DNA of 64,000 bases, from NCBI RefSeq assembly GCF_003952425.1, contig NZ_CP034449.1:6746001-6810000 (forward strand), written 5' to 3'. A program made the translations under genes and the position numbers. The DNA is from Mesorhizobium sp. M2A.F.Ca.ET.046.03.2.1. Its GTDB lineage: Bacteria > Pseudomonadota > Alphaproteobacteria > Rhizobiales > Rhizobiaceae. Of the stretch, positions 8,666-16,828 are shown piece after piece. Positions within the stretch are counted from its first letter, which is position 1. The number at the start of each line of letters is the position of its first letter. The notes under the pieces were generated by a model, which ran no database searches, was not told the DNA's origin, and worked only from the letters and a program-made list of their open reading frames with translations.

Positions 8666-10201
8666 ATGAATGAGATCGACCCCGCACGCCGCTTTTCCAT
8701 GGATGCGGTGCGCAACTACGACGCCCCCGCCGAAAGCGAAAAGCCCGGCGGCATCAACGATGTGGCGCGCCAGGTCGCCTCGCAATACCGGCGCGATACC
8801 ATGTCGCCGATCATGGTCAGCGGTGTGCTGCGCATGGTCGAGTTCGCGCTGCTGTTCCTGTCGGGGCTCGGCGTCTATTTCTACTATGTCGGCTTCTTCA
8901 ATTATCTGGCCTGGCAATACCCGCTGGCGATCGCGTCGACATCGTTCCTGGCCGTGGTGCTGCTCGACGTCACCGACCGCTACCAGATCGCGGCGCTGAT
9001 GCGCCCCCTCGCCAATTTCGGCCGGGTGCTGCTTGTCTGGGCCGGCAGCTTCGCGCTGATGGCGCTGACCGCCTTTGCCATCAAGGCCTCGGAAGACTAT
9101 TCGCGCCTGCTGTTCGGCACCTGGTTCGTGGTCGGCTTTGTGCTGATCTTCGGCCTGAGGCTGGTGATGTCCAGCCTCATCCGGCGCTGGGCGCGCGATG
9201 GCCGCATGGAAGGCCGCGCCCTCATCGTCGGTGGCGGCAAGGCCGCCGAACAGCTGATCCGCTCGGTCGAGAAGCAGCCCTACAACGACATCCGCATCTG
9301 CGGCATCTTCGACGACCGCAACGACAAGCGTTCGCCGCCGATCGTCGCCGGCTATCCGAAGCTCGGCACGATCTCGGAGCTCATAGAATTCGCCCGCATC
9401 GCGCGCATCGACATGCTGATCGTTTCGCTGCCGCTGACCGCCGAATCGCGCGTACTGCAACTGCTCAAGAAACTCTGGGTGCTGCCGGTCGACATCCGGC
9501 TCTCGGCGCATTCCAACGCGCTGCAGTTCAGGCCCCGCGCCTACTCCTACATCGGCTCCGTGCCGATGCTCGACATCTTCGACAAGCCGATCAACGACTG
9601 GGACTCGGTCGCCAAGCGCGCCTTCGATATCGTCTTCTCGCTTGTCGGCATCATCCTCTTTTCGCCGGTAATGCTCGCCACGGCGATCGCCATCAAGCTC
9701 GACAGCAAAGGCCCGGTGCTGTTCAAGCAGAAGCGGCACGGCTTCAACAACGAGATCATCGAGGTCTACAAGTTCCGCTCGATGTTCACCGACAGGTCCG
9801 ACCCGACCGCCAAGCAGACGGTGACCAAGAACGACCCGCGCGTCACCCGCGTCGGACGCTTCATCCGCAAGACCTCGATCGATGAACTGCCGCAGTTCTT
9901 CAACTCCCTGTTCGGCTCGCTGTCGCTGGTCGGGCCGCGCCCGCATGCCATCGCCGCGCAGTCGCACAACCTGCTCTACAACGAGGTGGTGGACGGCTAT
10001 TTCGCCCGCCACAAGGTGAAGCCCGGCGTCACCGGCTGGGCGCAGATCAATGGCTGGCGCGGCGAGATGGACACCAACGAAAAGATCCGCATGCGCACCG
10101 AATACGACCTCTATTACATCGAGAACTGGTCGATGCTGTTCGATCTGCGCATCCTGTTCCTGACGCCGATCCGCCTGCTCAACACGGAAAACGCCTATTG
10201 A
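8666..10201 (+). CDS. Undecaprenyl-phosphate sugar phosphotransferase (WcaJ/ExoY-like)
   Basis: A 511-residue membrane enzyme that loads the first sugar-1-phosphate on undecaprenyl phosphate. The N-terminal half has four hydrophobic segments and a nucleotide-binding-like CoA_binding_3 region (GRALIVGGGKAAEQLIRSV). The C-terminal catalytic Bac_transf domain has LFKQKRHGFNNEIIEVYKF, DELPQFFNSLFGSLSLVGP and KPGVTGWAQINGW. Length and architecture match the polyisoprenyl-phosphate hexose-1-P transferases of the WcaJ type rather than the short ExoY type. The next gene overlaps its stop codon, so the two are translationally coupled. Confidence 0.93.
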   Translation: MNEIDPARRFSMDAVRNYDAPAESEKPGGINDVARQVASQYRRDTMSPIMVSGVLRMVEFALLFLSGLGVYFYYVGFFNYLAWQYPLAIASTSFLAVVLLDVTDRYQIAALMRPLANFGRVLLVWAGSFALMALTAFAIKASEDYSRLLFGTWFVVGFVLIFGLRLVMSSLIRRWARDGRMEGRALIVGGGKAAEQLIRSVEKQPYNDIRICGIFDDRNDKRSPPIVAGYPKLGTISELIEFARIARIDMLIVSLPLTAESRVLQLLKKLWVLPVDIRLSAHSNALQFRPRAYSYIGSVPMLDIFDKPINDWDSVAKRAFDIVFSLVGIILFSPVMLATAIAIKLDSKGPVLFKQKRHGFNNEIIEVYKFRSMFTDRSDPTAKQTVTKNDPRVTRVGRFIRKTSIDELPQFFNSLFGSLSLVGPRPHAIAAQSHNLLYNEVVDGYFARHKVKPGVTGWAQINGWRGEMDTNEKIRMRTEYDLYYIENWSMLFDLRILFLTPIRLLNTENAY

Positions 10202-11496
10202 GCGCCGTCGCCCATGAGTTGCAGCCGCGGGCATTGCCGCCTTCGGCGGTCAACGCGAAGCTGATCTCGCTGATCGCGTCGGCCGCGATCGGCATCGGCA
10301 TCCTGCTCTCCGGCTTCGTCATCAGCGAGCCCGCGCCCTACGAGATCTACATGGCCGGACTGATCGCGGTCTGGGCGCTGTTCGGCCTTCGAATCTCGCG
10401 CGCGATCGTTCCCTTGCTGGTGCTTCTGGTGGCGATGAACATTGGCGGCATGATCGCCATGACGCAGATGGCGGATCTCGCCAACACGCCGCTTTATCTC
10501 GCCGTCTCGCTGTTCCTGGCCTTCAGCGCGGTGTTCTTCGCCTCGGTGACCTCGGTCCAGCCTAGCCTCTACCGGCTGATCTTCATCGCCTATGTCGTGT
10601 CGGCGGTGGCGACGTCGCTGCTCGGCATCGCCGGCTATTTCCATGCCTTTCCCGGCGCTGAGGTGTTCACCAAATACGACCGCGCCGCCGGCGCCTTCCA
10701 GGACCCGAACGTGTTCGGGCCGTTCCTGGTGCTGCCTGGCACCTACCTGCTCTACCTGCTGCTCACCGGCCCGGTGTCGCGCATGCCGCTGCTTGCGATG
10801 CCGCTGCTCATCATCACCGCCGGCATCTTCTTTTCCTTCTCGCGCGGCGCCTGGGGCATGTTCGCGGTGTCGGCGGTGCTGCTCACGGCATGCCTGTTCC
10901 TGCAGAGCGCCAGCGGCAAGTTCCGGCTGCGGGTCGTGGTGATGACGATCGCCGCCGTGGCGCTGCTGGTCATCGCCTTCCTCATCATCCTGCAACTGCC
11001 CGGCGTGTCGGACATGTTCACCCAGCGCGCGCAGCTCGAGCAGAGCTACGATTCGGCGCGACTCGGCCGCTTCGCCCGCTACGCGATCGGCTTCCAGCTG
11101 GCTATCGAGCATCCGTTCGGCATCGGCCCTCTGGTCTTCGGCACGATCTATGGCGAGGACACGCACGACATCTGGCTGAAGACGCTGATGGATTACGGCT
11201 GGCTGGGCTTCGTCTCGTTCCTGACGCTGACCTTATGGACGATCGGCACCGGCTTCCGCATCCTTCTGCGCGACCGGCCATGGCAGCCCTACCTGCTCTG
11301 CGCCTATGTCGCCTATCTTGGCAATATAGGCCTCGGCACCTTCATCGACATCGACCACTGGCGCCATCTCTATCTGCTGCTCGGGCTGATCTGGGGCGCC
11401 ATCGTGCTGGAGTACCGGCATCAGCGGGACTTGCGGCTGGGAGCTCCGCCAAGCAGCCGAACGAACCGACACGAAGCGGTCGCTCCCGGTCGATGA
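10198..11496 (+). CDS. O-antigen ligase/polymerase-family membrane protein (Wzy_C)
   Basis: A 432-residue protein with about ten transmembrane segments and the Wzy_C/O-antigen ligase signature region around FGIGPLVFG and THDIWLKTLMDYGWLG. It should polymerise or ligate undecaprenyl-linked repeats in the periplasm. It starts at a TTG overlapping the upstream TGA (TTGA), and no better in-frame start exists near it. It is the last gene before the integrated element, and its stop lies only about 30 bp from attL. Confidence 0.84.
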   Translation: MSAVAHELQPRALPPSAVNAKLISLIASAAIGIGILLSGFVISEPAPYEIYMAGLIAVWALFGLRISRAIVPLLVLLVAMNIGGMIAMTQMADLANTPLYLAVSLFLAFSAVFFASVTSVQPSLYRLIFIAYVVSAVATSLLGIAGYFHAFPGAEVFTKYDRAAGAFQDPNVFGPFLVLPGTYLLYLLLTGPVSRMPLLAMPLLIITAGIFFSFSRGAWGMFAVSAVLLTACLFLQSASGKFRLRVVVMTIAAVALLVIAFLIILQLPGVSDMFTQRAQLEQSYDSARLGRFARYAIGFQLAIEHPFGIGPLVFGTIYGEDTHDIWLKTLMDYGWLGFVSFLTLTLWTIGTGFRILLRDRPWQPYLLCAYVAYLGNIGLGTFIDIDHWRHLYLLLGLIWGAIVLEYRHQRDLRLGAPPSSRTNRHEAVAPGR

Positions 11497-11525
11497 AAGC
11501 CTTGGGGCCAAGTCTCAGGTTAAAA

Positions 11526-11575
11526 ATGGTCGGAGTGGCCGGATTCGAACCGACGACCCCTTGACCCCCAGTCAA
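11526..11575. repeat. attL: displaced 3' fragment of tRNA-Pro
   Basis: These 50 bases are identical to 32596-32645 and comprise the CCA end, acceptor strand, T-arm and anticodon 3' side of tRNA-Pro read on the minus strand. Beyond 11575 the sequence diverges, so only the 3' portion of the tRNA is left here while the intact tRNA is at the other end. Confidence 0.95.
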
Positions 11576-11679
11576 AAATCTCCGGCTAACGTCGCCTCAC
11601 AAGTCAAAACGTTCGTGCCTGTTGTATCCCTTTGGCTTTCCGGGAAAATCGGCCTATGTTAGGATGTGTTGATAACACA

Positions 11680-11728
11680 GGGTAACGGGCCATAACGGGC
11701 CAATTCTGTTACCCCGGTGTTACCCAGA
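11680..11728. promoter_or_regulatory. Left integrase arm-type sites and tandem operator
   Basis: GGGTAAC at 11680-11686 is inverted relative to GTTACCCC at 11708-11715 and GTTACCCAGA at 11719-11728. TAACGGGCCA is tandemly repeated at 11683-11692 and 11693-11702. The GTTACCCAGA word recurs twice next to attR (32514-32537). This is what arm-type binding sites for the integrase should look like. The cluster also lies directly upstream of the integrase start and may regulate it. Confidence 0.7.
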
Positions 11729-11742
11729 GGGGGAAAGCAGAA

Positions 11743-13047
11743 ATGGCGAAGGCACTGACGGGCGCAGCGCTCACCAAGCTGAAGGCAGACCCGAACAAGC
11801 GGCTGGAGATCCCGGACGCGGTATTGCCTGGCCTGTTCCTCATCGTGCAGCCGACGGGCCGGAAGGCTTGGGCGCTGCGCTACAGACATCGGGGCAAGCC
11901 CCGCAAACTGACACTCGGCAACTACCTGGCCGGCAGCGATGAGAAGAAGGCCGGGGAGGAGCTGAAAAAGGTCCGTCTCGATGCCAGTGGGACGCTCGAA
12001 CGTATCCGCGCCGGCGCCGATCCAGCGGCCGAGAAGCAGGAGACTCGGAAAGCCGCGAGGGCCGAGGCTGAGGACCAATCGCTACTATTCAAAAACGTGG
12101 TGGTCGATTTCGTCGACAAATACCACCGGCACAAGAAGAAGAACCGCTATGCCGATTGGGTCGAAACCTTGTTTGCGAACCATGTGACGCCGAAGTGGGG
12201 CGACAAGCACATTTCGGAGATCACAGACGTCGATGTCCGCAATCTCATCAACAAGATCGACGCCGACGGCAAGCACGTGATGGCCAACCGGGTGTTCACC
12301 GCGTTGAGCACATTCTTCGATTGGTGCGCCAAGCCGAAGAACGGCATTCCCGTCACCAGTTCACCGATGGAGGGCATGGAAAAGTCCTACGACGAGACGC
12401 CGCGCGATCGTGTCCTGACCGACGATGAAATCCGATGGTTCTGGAAGGCCGCAACGAAGCACGGGCAACCGTTCGGCCATATGTTTAAGGTGCTGTTGTT
12501 GACTGGCCAGCGCCGCACAGAAGTTGCGGCCATGAGCACAAAGGAGATCGACGGCAGCGACTGGATTATTCCTGGCGCTCGAACGAAGAACGGGCGCGAC
12601 AACGTGGTGCCGATCTCGACCGCCGTCAAAGACGTTCTTGACGATGTGAAGGCCATACGGACCAAGGCCGGCTACGTCTTCACCACCACAGGCGAGACCT
12701 ACGCAACGGGTTGGTCGCGGGCAACGAAGGCGATCGCCAAGTCGATGCTGGAAATCGCCCAGGAAGAGACGCGCGATCCTGATTTCAAAATGGAGCACTG
12801 GACTCTGCATGACTTGCGCCGGACAGCCGCCAGCGGCATGGCGCGGCTGCGCATCAGGCCTCACGTTATCGAGGCGGTGCTCAACCATTCGAGCGGCATC
12901 ATCCGCGGCATCGCGGCCATCTACAATCGCTACGACTATTACGAGGAGAAGCAGGCCGCGCTCGAAGCCTGGGGCCGATATGTCGACGAACTGGTGACCG
13001 GCAAGGCCGAGAGCAACGTCGTGCCGATGAAGGTTGCAGGACAATGA
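11743..13047 (+). CDS. int: P4-type tyrosine integrase
   Basis: A 434-residue site-specific tyrosine recombinase with an N-terminal DUF4102 arm-binding domain (LFLIVQPTGRKAWALRYRH), a core-binding SAM-like domain (about 115-200) and a C-terminal catalytic domain. Catalytic residues are visible: Arg257 in LLLTGQRRTE, Lys282 in ARTKNGR, His356/Arg359 in LHDLRRTAAS, His382 in LNHSSG and Tyr394 in AIYNRYDYY. All are intact, so the enzyme may still be active. It is transcribed inward from attL and overlaps the next gene by ATGA. Confidence 0.96.
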   Translation: MAKALTGAALTKLKADPNKRLEIPDAVLPGLFLIVQPTGRKAWALRYRHRGKPRKLTLGNYLAGSDEKKAGEELKKVRLDASGTLERIRAGADPAAEKQETRKAARAEAEDQSLLFKNVVVDFVDKYHRHKKKNRYADWVETLFANHVTPKWGDKHISEITDVDVRNLINKIDADGKHVMANRVFTALSTFFDWCAKPKNGIPVTSSPMEGMEKSYDETPRDRVLTDDEIRWFWKAATKHGQPFGHMFKVLLLTGQRRTEVAAMSTKEIDGSDWIIPGARTKNGRDNVVPISTAVKDVLDDVKAIRTKAGYVFTTTGETYATGWSRATKAIAKSMLEIAQEETRDPDFKMEHWTLHDLRRTAASGMARLRIRPHVIEAVLNHSSGIIRGIAAIYNRYDYYEEKQAALEAWGRYVDELVTGKAESNVVPMKVAGQ

Positions 13048-13748
13048 CGATCGATTTCAACTATCAGCACGATTTCTCTGAGCAAGCCGAACGCGAGATC
13101 CTTTCGATGTTGAAAGCCCAGGGGTTTTCTATGCCTCACGACGATTGGCTCAGGGCTAAGCTGCATGACATCACCAATAGGTTTCACTGGGCGGCAGAGA
13201 GCCGAAAGAAGGACACTCACCAAGCTACGGTTGACGCATGGAGACGGACCCAGGACGCGGTAAGCACCACCATCCGATACTTGGACAGTCAGAGATTTGA
13301 GCTTTCCACAGCCACTGAAATTGTTGCAGGCCTTCCTGATAGCTGGGACGACGAGCAGCGGAATCCCATGACGGATGCGGAATTGGAAGCGGCTCTTGTT
13401 CCGGCCGAGTTTACGGTGGGCGAGGTCGAGATCGCAAAGCGGGTGCTTGAGCGTCTCCTTGCTAACGCGACCGATTTGGCTGGCGCGTTGGAAAATTGGC
13501 TGGATAGGCGGCCGGCGAAAAATGAGCAGCCTGAGATCGATGGGCTGATTCGCGGTCTTGCTCGCCTCTGGTGTGCGGCGTTCAAGGTGCCGATTGCGCG
13601 CATCAAGATATCCGAGAGCTCAGGCAGTCCCGCAGCGAGTTTCATAGAAGCTGGCGTGACGATGTTCCTGGGGAAAACACTTTCCCGCAAATCGATCGTG
13701 ACCCACGTCATCGCCTACCGCGACGAAGAGAAGGCCAAACTCTCCTGA
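13044..13748 (+). CDS. Hypothetical protein coupled to integrase
   Basis: A 234-residue soluble protein overlapping the integrase stop (ATGA), so probably translationally coupled to it. It is mostly helical by composition and rich in Ala/Glu/Arg, with no membrane segment. It contains a segment LARLWCAAFKVPIARIK followed by a Gly/Ser loop. I do not recognise a family. Its position suggests a role connected to integration or excision, but nothing in the sequence proves that. Confidence 0.7.
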   Translation: MTIDFNYQHDFSEQAEREILSMLKAQGFSMPHDDWLRAKLHDITNRFHWAAESRKKDTHQATVDAWRRTQDAVSTTIRYLDSQRFELSTATEIVAGLPDSWDDEQRNPMTDAELEAALVPAEFTVGEVEIAKRVLERLLANATDLAGALENWLDRRPAKNEQPEIDGLIRGLARLWCAAFKVPIARIKISESSGSPAASFIEAGVTMFLGKTLSRKSIVTHVIAYRDEEKAKLS

Positions 13749-13770
13749 TTTAAAAGCGACGATGAGCATC

Positions 13771-13874
13771 TAAATCGGCATCCCGGTTTGCTCATGAAAT
13801 AATCGCGCAAAGAGGAATATTCTCTGGCGCGATTATGGCTATGTATAGGGGCCTAACGTTACCAACGTAAGGCC
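13771..13874. promoter_or_regulatory. Operator/promoter region with inverted repeats upstream of the AlpA-like gene
   Basis: Three nested or adjacent dyads lie in this short gap. ATGAGCA pairs with TGCTCAT (about 13772-13795). ATAATCGCGC (13799-13808) pairs perfectly with GCGCGATTAT (13827-13836). GGCCTAACGTT (13850-13860) pairs with AACGTAAGGCC (13864-13874) with one mismatch across 3 bases. The last dyad is immediately upstream of the AlpA-like start and is a good candidate operator. The first may act as a terminator for the gene ending at 13748. Confidence 0.6.
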
Positions 13875-13882
13875 AACATACG

Positions 13883-14074
13883 ATGTCAACCGAAGTCTAT
13901 CTCACCGCGCCGCAAGTCCTGGCGCGCTACGGGATCAGCGACATGAGCCTGCATCGCTGGCTCAACAATCCCGCCCTTTCATTTCCCAAGCCGATGGTCA
14001 TCAATCGGCGCCGATACTTCCTTGAAGCCGATCTCGTGGCTTGGGAGCGCGCTCGTGCCGCGAATGCCGCATGA
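13883..14074 (+). CDS. AlpA-like helix-turn-helix regulator / excisionase
   Basis: A 63-residue single winged-helix protein. YLTAPQVLARYGISDMSLHRW is the helix-turn-helix and the wing follows as FPKPMVINRRRYFLEADLVAWE. This matches the AlpA/HTH_17 family, whose members act as transcriptional regulators and recombination directionality factors of tRNA-integrated elements. It is the first gene of a chain of overlapping small genes and sits behind a strong palindrome that it may bind. Confidence 0.85.
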   Translation: MSTEVYLTAPQVLARYGISDMSLHRWLNNPALSFPKPMVINRRRYFLEADLVAWERARAANAA

Positions 14075-14367
14075 GCGCGTCGTCTGAAACCTATCATCTT
14101 GGCCCAGATCCCGAAGGCGATTTCGCCAACAAAACTCGCGTGGCTGACGCAGCGCACGAGATTGCGGAAGAACTGCGCACCATGTTCAATCGCAGAAGCG
14201 ACCACCTCGACGGCATCCTAAAACGCTGCGGTAGCTACGATCGCGGCCTCACCCTTGGAGAGGTCATTCTCTCGCTGCAAATGGCGCTGGCGATCTACCA
14301 GGTCGAGCTAATCAACGAACTGGCTGAAATGCACTACGAGCCCGGTGTTGAGAAGGACGAGTCATGA
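14071..14367 (+). CDS. Hypothetical early protein
   Basis: A 98-residue helical protein, MSASSETYHLGPDPEG onwards, overlapping the AlpA-like stop codon (ATGA) and the next start. The middle (AHEIAEELRTMFNRRSDHLDGIL) and the end look alpha-helical and acidic. There is no recognised domain. Tight coupling indicates a real gene of the early operon. Confidence 0.65.
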   Translation: MSASSETYHLGPDPEGDFANKTRVADAAHEIAEELRTMFNRRSDHLDGILKRCGSYDRGLTLGEVILSLQMALAIYQVELINELAEMHYEPGVEKDES

Positions 14368-14588
14368 CGATCAGCGCCTCATTCAAACGGTTCTGGCCGG
14401 CAGATCGTCTCGCTAGGCTCAGGGCGCTGCAGTCGGCCGCGACCAAGGCGGGATACCGCTTCCATGCCCGCAACGGTGGCGATCGGAGAGTCTTCCTCTC
14501 CCACATCATCTTCCGTAAGGGCGAGGCCTTCAACTCGTTCTGGAACATCGAAGAGGCTGAACGCTGGCTAAAGGAGGACACGCCATGA
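14364..14588 (+). CDS. Hypothetical small early protein
   Basis: A 74-residue basic protein with ATGA overlap on both sides. It contains FWPADRLARLRALQSAATKAGY and a C-terminal EEAERWLKED helix. No family is recognised. Confidence 0.6.
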   Translation: MTISASFKRFWPADRLARLRALQSAATKAGYRFHARNGGDRRVFLSHIIFRKGEAFNSFWNIEEAERWLKEDTP

Positions 14589-14794
14589 GCGACCTTCCCA
14601 TCGGCGGCACCACTGGCCTCTGCCACGAAACCAGCGCTGCAATCGACGAGGCCGCGACTTGGCTGGCGCACACACCGCGCCGGCAGCGTGACCGCCCAGC
14701 GGTGCCCTTGCTGCGCGAGCGCTTCGGCCTCAGTGCGCCGGAAGCCTGCCAGGCGATCGCCGCCGCGGCCCGTATATTGGCGAGGGTCGAATGA
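14585..14794 (+). CDS. Hypothetical small early protein
   Basis: A 69-residue protein overlapping both neighbours by four bases. The segment VPLLRERFGLSAPEACQAIA resembles a helix-turn-helix scaffold of the kind found in rhizobial prophage early operons, but the match is too short to assign a function. Confidence 0.6.
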   Translation: MSDLPIGGTTGLCHETSAAIDEAATWLAHTPRRQRDRPAVPLLRERFGLSAPEACQAIAAAARILARVE

Positions 14795-15429
14795 CCAAAC
14801 AGCCCAAGCCGTGGTTCCGAAAGGAACTAGTCGAGATGTCGAAATATGATTGGCGCGACGCCGTGAACGCCGCGCCGAAATGGAAGCGCGAGACTATCCT
14901 CGGCCGTGTCGCCACAAAGATTGCCGACTTCTACAACCCCGAGCTTGGATATGCTTTCCCGTCGCTCGATCGACTGGCGGCAGAGCTCAATCTAACCCCT
15001 GAGAAGGTCAGCCCGGCGATATCGAAAATGAAGCGTGAGGGCGCCTTGGAAAAGGTCCACCGGCGCGACGTGCCGTCCGAAGTTGCGCCAAAGAAGGGTG
15101 AACGCGGGCTGTTCCTCAAGCTCAATTTCAGCTGGGCCGCCGACATGGCCGAGAGGGTATCGAAGCCCCAATTTGCCAAGGGCGAAGAAGCCGCTGCCCT
15201 CCGTGATGGTCGCCTCCGCAAGCAGTCTCGAAAATTACCGGTCACCGATAAGAACATCTTACCGGTCACCGATAACCAAGTTCCTTACGGTCACCGTAAA
15301 GTAGATACCTTAGAGGGAAACCTTAGGGATACCAAAGAGCGCTCTGAACAGGGAAAGCTTGGTGTCTACGCGCGCGAGGGAAAGGAACAGCCCAACAGCT
15401 ACGCCTTAGCCAAAGGGAGGGCAGCGTGA
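14791..15429 (+). CDS. Helix-turn-helix replication-like protein (lambda O-like organisation)
   Basis: A 212-residue protein with an N-terminal winged helix-turn-helix (about residues 45-95; GYAFPSLDRLAAELNLTPEK then VSPAISKMKREGALEKVHRR), of the HTH_36-like type common in phage and plasmid replication proteins. The DNA encoding residues 149-170 contains three spaced dyad repeats. This mirrors the lambda O and P22 gene 18 arrangement, where origin iterons lie inside the initiator gene between its DNA-binding and helicase-loading parts. The C-terminal tail is short and basic. The replication role is inferred from domain plus iteron placement; a plain transcriptional regulator is the alternative. 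Confidence 0.65.
   Translation: MTKQPKPWFRKELVEMSKYDWRDAVNAAPKWKRETILGRVATKIADFYNPELGYAFPSLDRLAAELNLTPEKVSPAISKMKREGALEKVHRRDVPSEVAPKKGERGLFLKLNFSWAADMAERVSKPQFAKGEEAAALRDGRLRKQSRKLPVTDKNILPVTDNQVPYGHRKVDTLEGNLRDTKERSEQGKLGVYAREGKEQPNSYALAKGRAA
15235..15299. repeat. Three dyad iterons inside the replication-like gene
   Basis: TTACCGGTCACCGATAA occurs at 15235-15251 and 15259-15275, and TTACGGTCACCGTAA at 15285-15299. Each is a near-perfect palindrome around a central C, and their centres are 24-25 bp apart. An AT-richer stretch with two ACCTTAG words follows (15306-15330). This fits an origin or operator bound by the encoded protein. Confidence 0.75.
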
Positions 15430-15728
15430 GCGTGCAGATGAACTTACTCGATTGGAATCCGCCCTGCCAGGTAATCGCATTCCCGCTGGTCAGCCGGGTC
15501 GGTCGCATCCGGGAGGTCGCCACGAAGATGCTGGCGAAGTCGACGGATCGCCATGCTGAAAGCTATCGCGACCAAGTGACCACCGGCCTGCTCGGTCATC
15601 TCGGCCGGCTAGGCATTTCCGAATCTGAACAGGACGAGCAGCTCGGTGCCTTCTGGGCGGCGGTGCAAGCCGAGATTATCCGGCAGACCTATCAGGGCGG
15701 TCAGCAGCCGGGAGGCAGCGCGGCATGA
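15426..15728 (+). CDS. DUF6074-like small protein
   Basis: A 100-residue protein starting MSVQMNLLDWNPPCQVIAFP. This N-terminal pattern, with a [L/F]DW-PP-C-V-AFP signature, is typical of the small DUF6074 proteins in rhizobial prophages. Function is unknown. It overlaps both neighbours by ATGA, so it belongs to the early operon. Confidence 0.65.
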   Translation: MSVQMNLLDWNPPCQVIAFPLVSRVGRIREVATKMLAKSTDRHAESYRDQVTTGLLGHLGRLGISESEQDEQLGAFWAAVQAEIIRQTYQGGQQPGGSAA

Positions 15729-15910
15729 GCGACCGGATCGAAGCTTTCCCTCAGCAGGATTCAGTGGTCGTCGAGGTCGATGACGATAGCGTGGCGATAT
15801 CTCAAACGGACTCGCACGACGGCAGCGAGGATCGGATCGCCATATTCGGTAAGGCCAACGTCGACGCTCTGATCGAAGCGCTGAAGAAGGCGCGGGCGGT
15901 GATGGTTTGA
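15725..15910 (+). CDS. Hypothetical acidic protein
   Basis: A 61-residue acidic protein (VVVEVDDDSVAISQTDSHD, then a C-terminal helix ALIEALKKARAVM). It overlaps the preceding gene and shares TTGA with the following frame. No family recognised; probably a small regulatory or binding protein of the early operon. Confidence 0.6.
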   Translation: MSDRIEAFPQQDSVVVEVDDDSVAISQTDSHDGSEDRIAIFGKANVDALIEALKKARAVMV

Positions 15911-16111
15911 ACGCCTACCGCTCCGCCGCGACCTGGATCGAGACCGCCCTTGGGTGCTTTGCCGAGGCCGCCGAGCGCATGCCCGACGCCGCATTCCTAG
16001 CCGAGCATGCTGCCGCGCACGACGCGCCGCGGATCACCGGCCGGCGACCTGGTGGCGAGCGTGCTGGAGCGAGAATGGTGGCGCCGGTGGCCAGAGGGCC
16101 GCGACGAGTGA
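15907..16111 (+). pseudogene. Frameshifted small early gene
   Basis: Reading from the TTG at 15907 gives a coherent start (NAYRSAATWIETALGCFAEA to DAPRITG). At 16039 the coding signal, judged by G/C at third positions, leaves this frame. It continues in the next frame as GDLVASVLEREWWRRWPEGRDE and stops at 16109-16111. The break coincides with a tandem GGCC/CGGC duplication at 16038-16045. Removing four bases restores one frame of about 66 codons. Confidence 0.55.
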
Positions 16112-16128
16112 CAGCGCGCGCGAGGGAA

Positions 16129-16344
16129 CTACAGCCCCAGTGTCGAACCGGCCTTGAGCAATCTGATCGACCGGTCAGACTCTATCGCTTGGACCAACTC
16201 GGCCGCAGCCTTGATCACACGAGCGGCCCTTTCGTCGATTTGATCGAGCCGTTTGATCACCCGATCGCGCAAAAGCAAAAGGCGCGCGGCTCGGTGAAGA
16301 GCGGCCCGCCTTTCGCCGTCCTGGTCCAATGGCGCAAAACGCAT
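16129..16344 (-). CDS. Hypothetical small helical protein
   Basis: A 71-residue basic, probably coiled-coil protein (ALHRAARLLLLRDRVIKRLD, then DERAARVIKAAAELVQAIES). It is the last of four small leftward ORFs embedded among rightward genes. Its start lies 13 bases after the preceding stop. No family recognised. Confidence 0.5.
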   Translation of the reverse strand: MRFAPLDQDGERRAALHRAARLLLLRDRVIKRLDQIDERAARVIKAAAELVQAIESDRSIRLLKAGSTLGL

Positions 16345-16356
16345 AAAACGCTGTAC

Positions 16357-16515
16357 TCAAAACGCTGTAGTCCAATGGCGCTTACAGTGGCTCAAAGCCG
16401 TCGCCACATCCAGTTCACCATCCGGCGAGAACGCCTCCACCCTTTGGCGTACGTTGGCGTCACCTTCACCGGTTTTGCGCCGACACTCTCGCCGGCATCG
16501 TGGGGTGGCTGTCAT
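16357..16515 (-). CDS. Hypothetical 52-residue protein
   Basis: A short ORF beginning MTATPRCRRECRRKTGEG between two other leftward small ORFs and tightly spaced with the next. A local duplication (CGCCATTGGAC at the end of this ORF and again at the start of the next) spans the junction. Coding status rests mainly on its position. Confidence 0.35.
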   Translation of the reverse strand: MTATPRCRRECRRKTGEGDANVRQRVEAFSPDGELDVATALSHCKRHWTTAF

Positions 16516-16552
16516 GATCACCGCGAGGCAGTGGGGCAAGCGCTGGCTTGGT

Positions 16553-16747
16553 TCAACCGGCGCTGTGATCTTCGTTGAGGCGATCGATCTCCCGGTATGC
16601 GGCATCGACCAGGCCTCGCATCCTGCTGCGGAGTGCCATGTTTTCGGCCAGAATTTTCTCAGACCGCTGAATTGCCAGTTCGGTTTCGCGGATGCGCTCC
16701 TCTGCATCTTCGAAGCCTGTGTGCTGCATCATCGGGCAGAACTCCAC
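16553..16747 (-). CDS. Hypothetical coiled-coil protein
   Basis: A 64-residue helical protein with heptad-like spacing (EDAEERIRETELAIQRSEKI then RMRGLVDAAYREIDRLNED). The frame opens with GTG at 16747; the ATG at 16732 with GGAG upstream is an equally good start. It belongs to the leftward small-gene cluster. Confidence 0.5.
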   Translation of the reverse strand: MEFCPMMQHTGFEDAEERIRETELAIQRSEKILAENMALRSRMRGLVDAAYREIDRLNEDHSAG

Positions 16748-16828
16748 GGTGAAGTCTCAGGCGGAAAAATCAACTTGCGGCTGCGTGGGTTCCGTCACAT
16801 CCGGCAACAGGCTGAAAGGCAGCGTGTT

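Noticed and set aside
8618..10234. Long leftward frame opposite the WcaJ-like gene
   Set aside because: Antisense shadow. The plus-strand protein has clear family motifs along its whole length.
11342..11575. Leftward ORF ending in the tRNA fragment (GGQGVVGSNPATPT)
   Set aside because: This is the usual false ORF produced by reading a tRNA 3' end.
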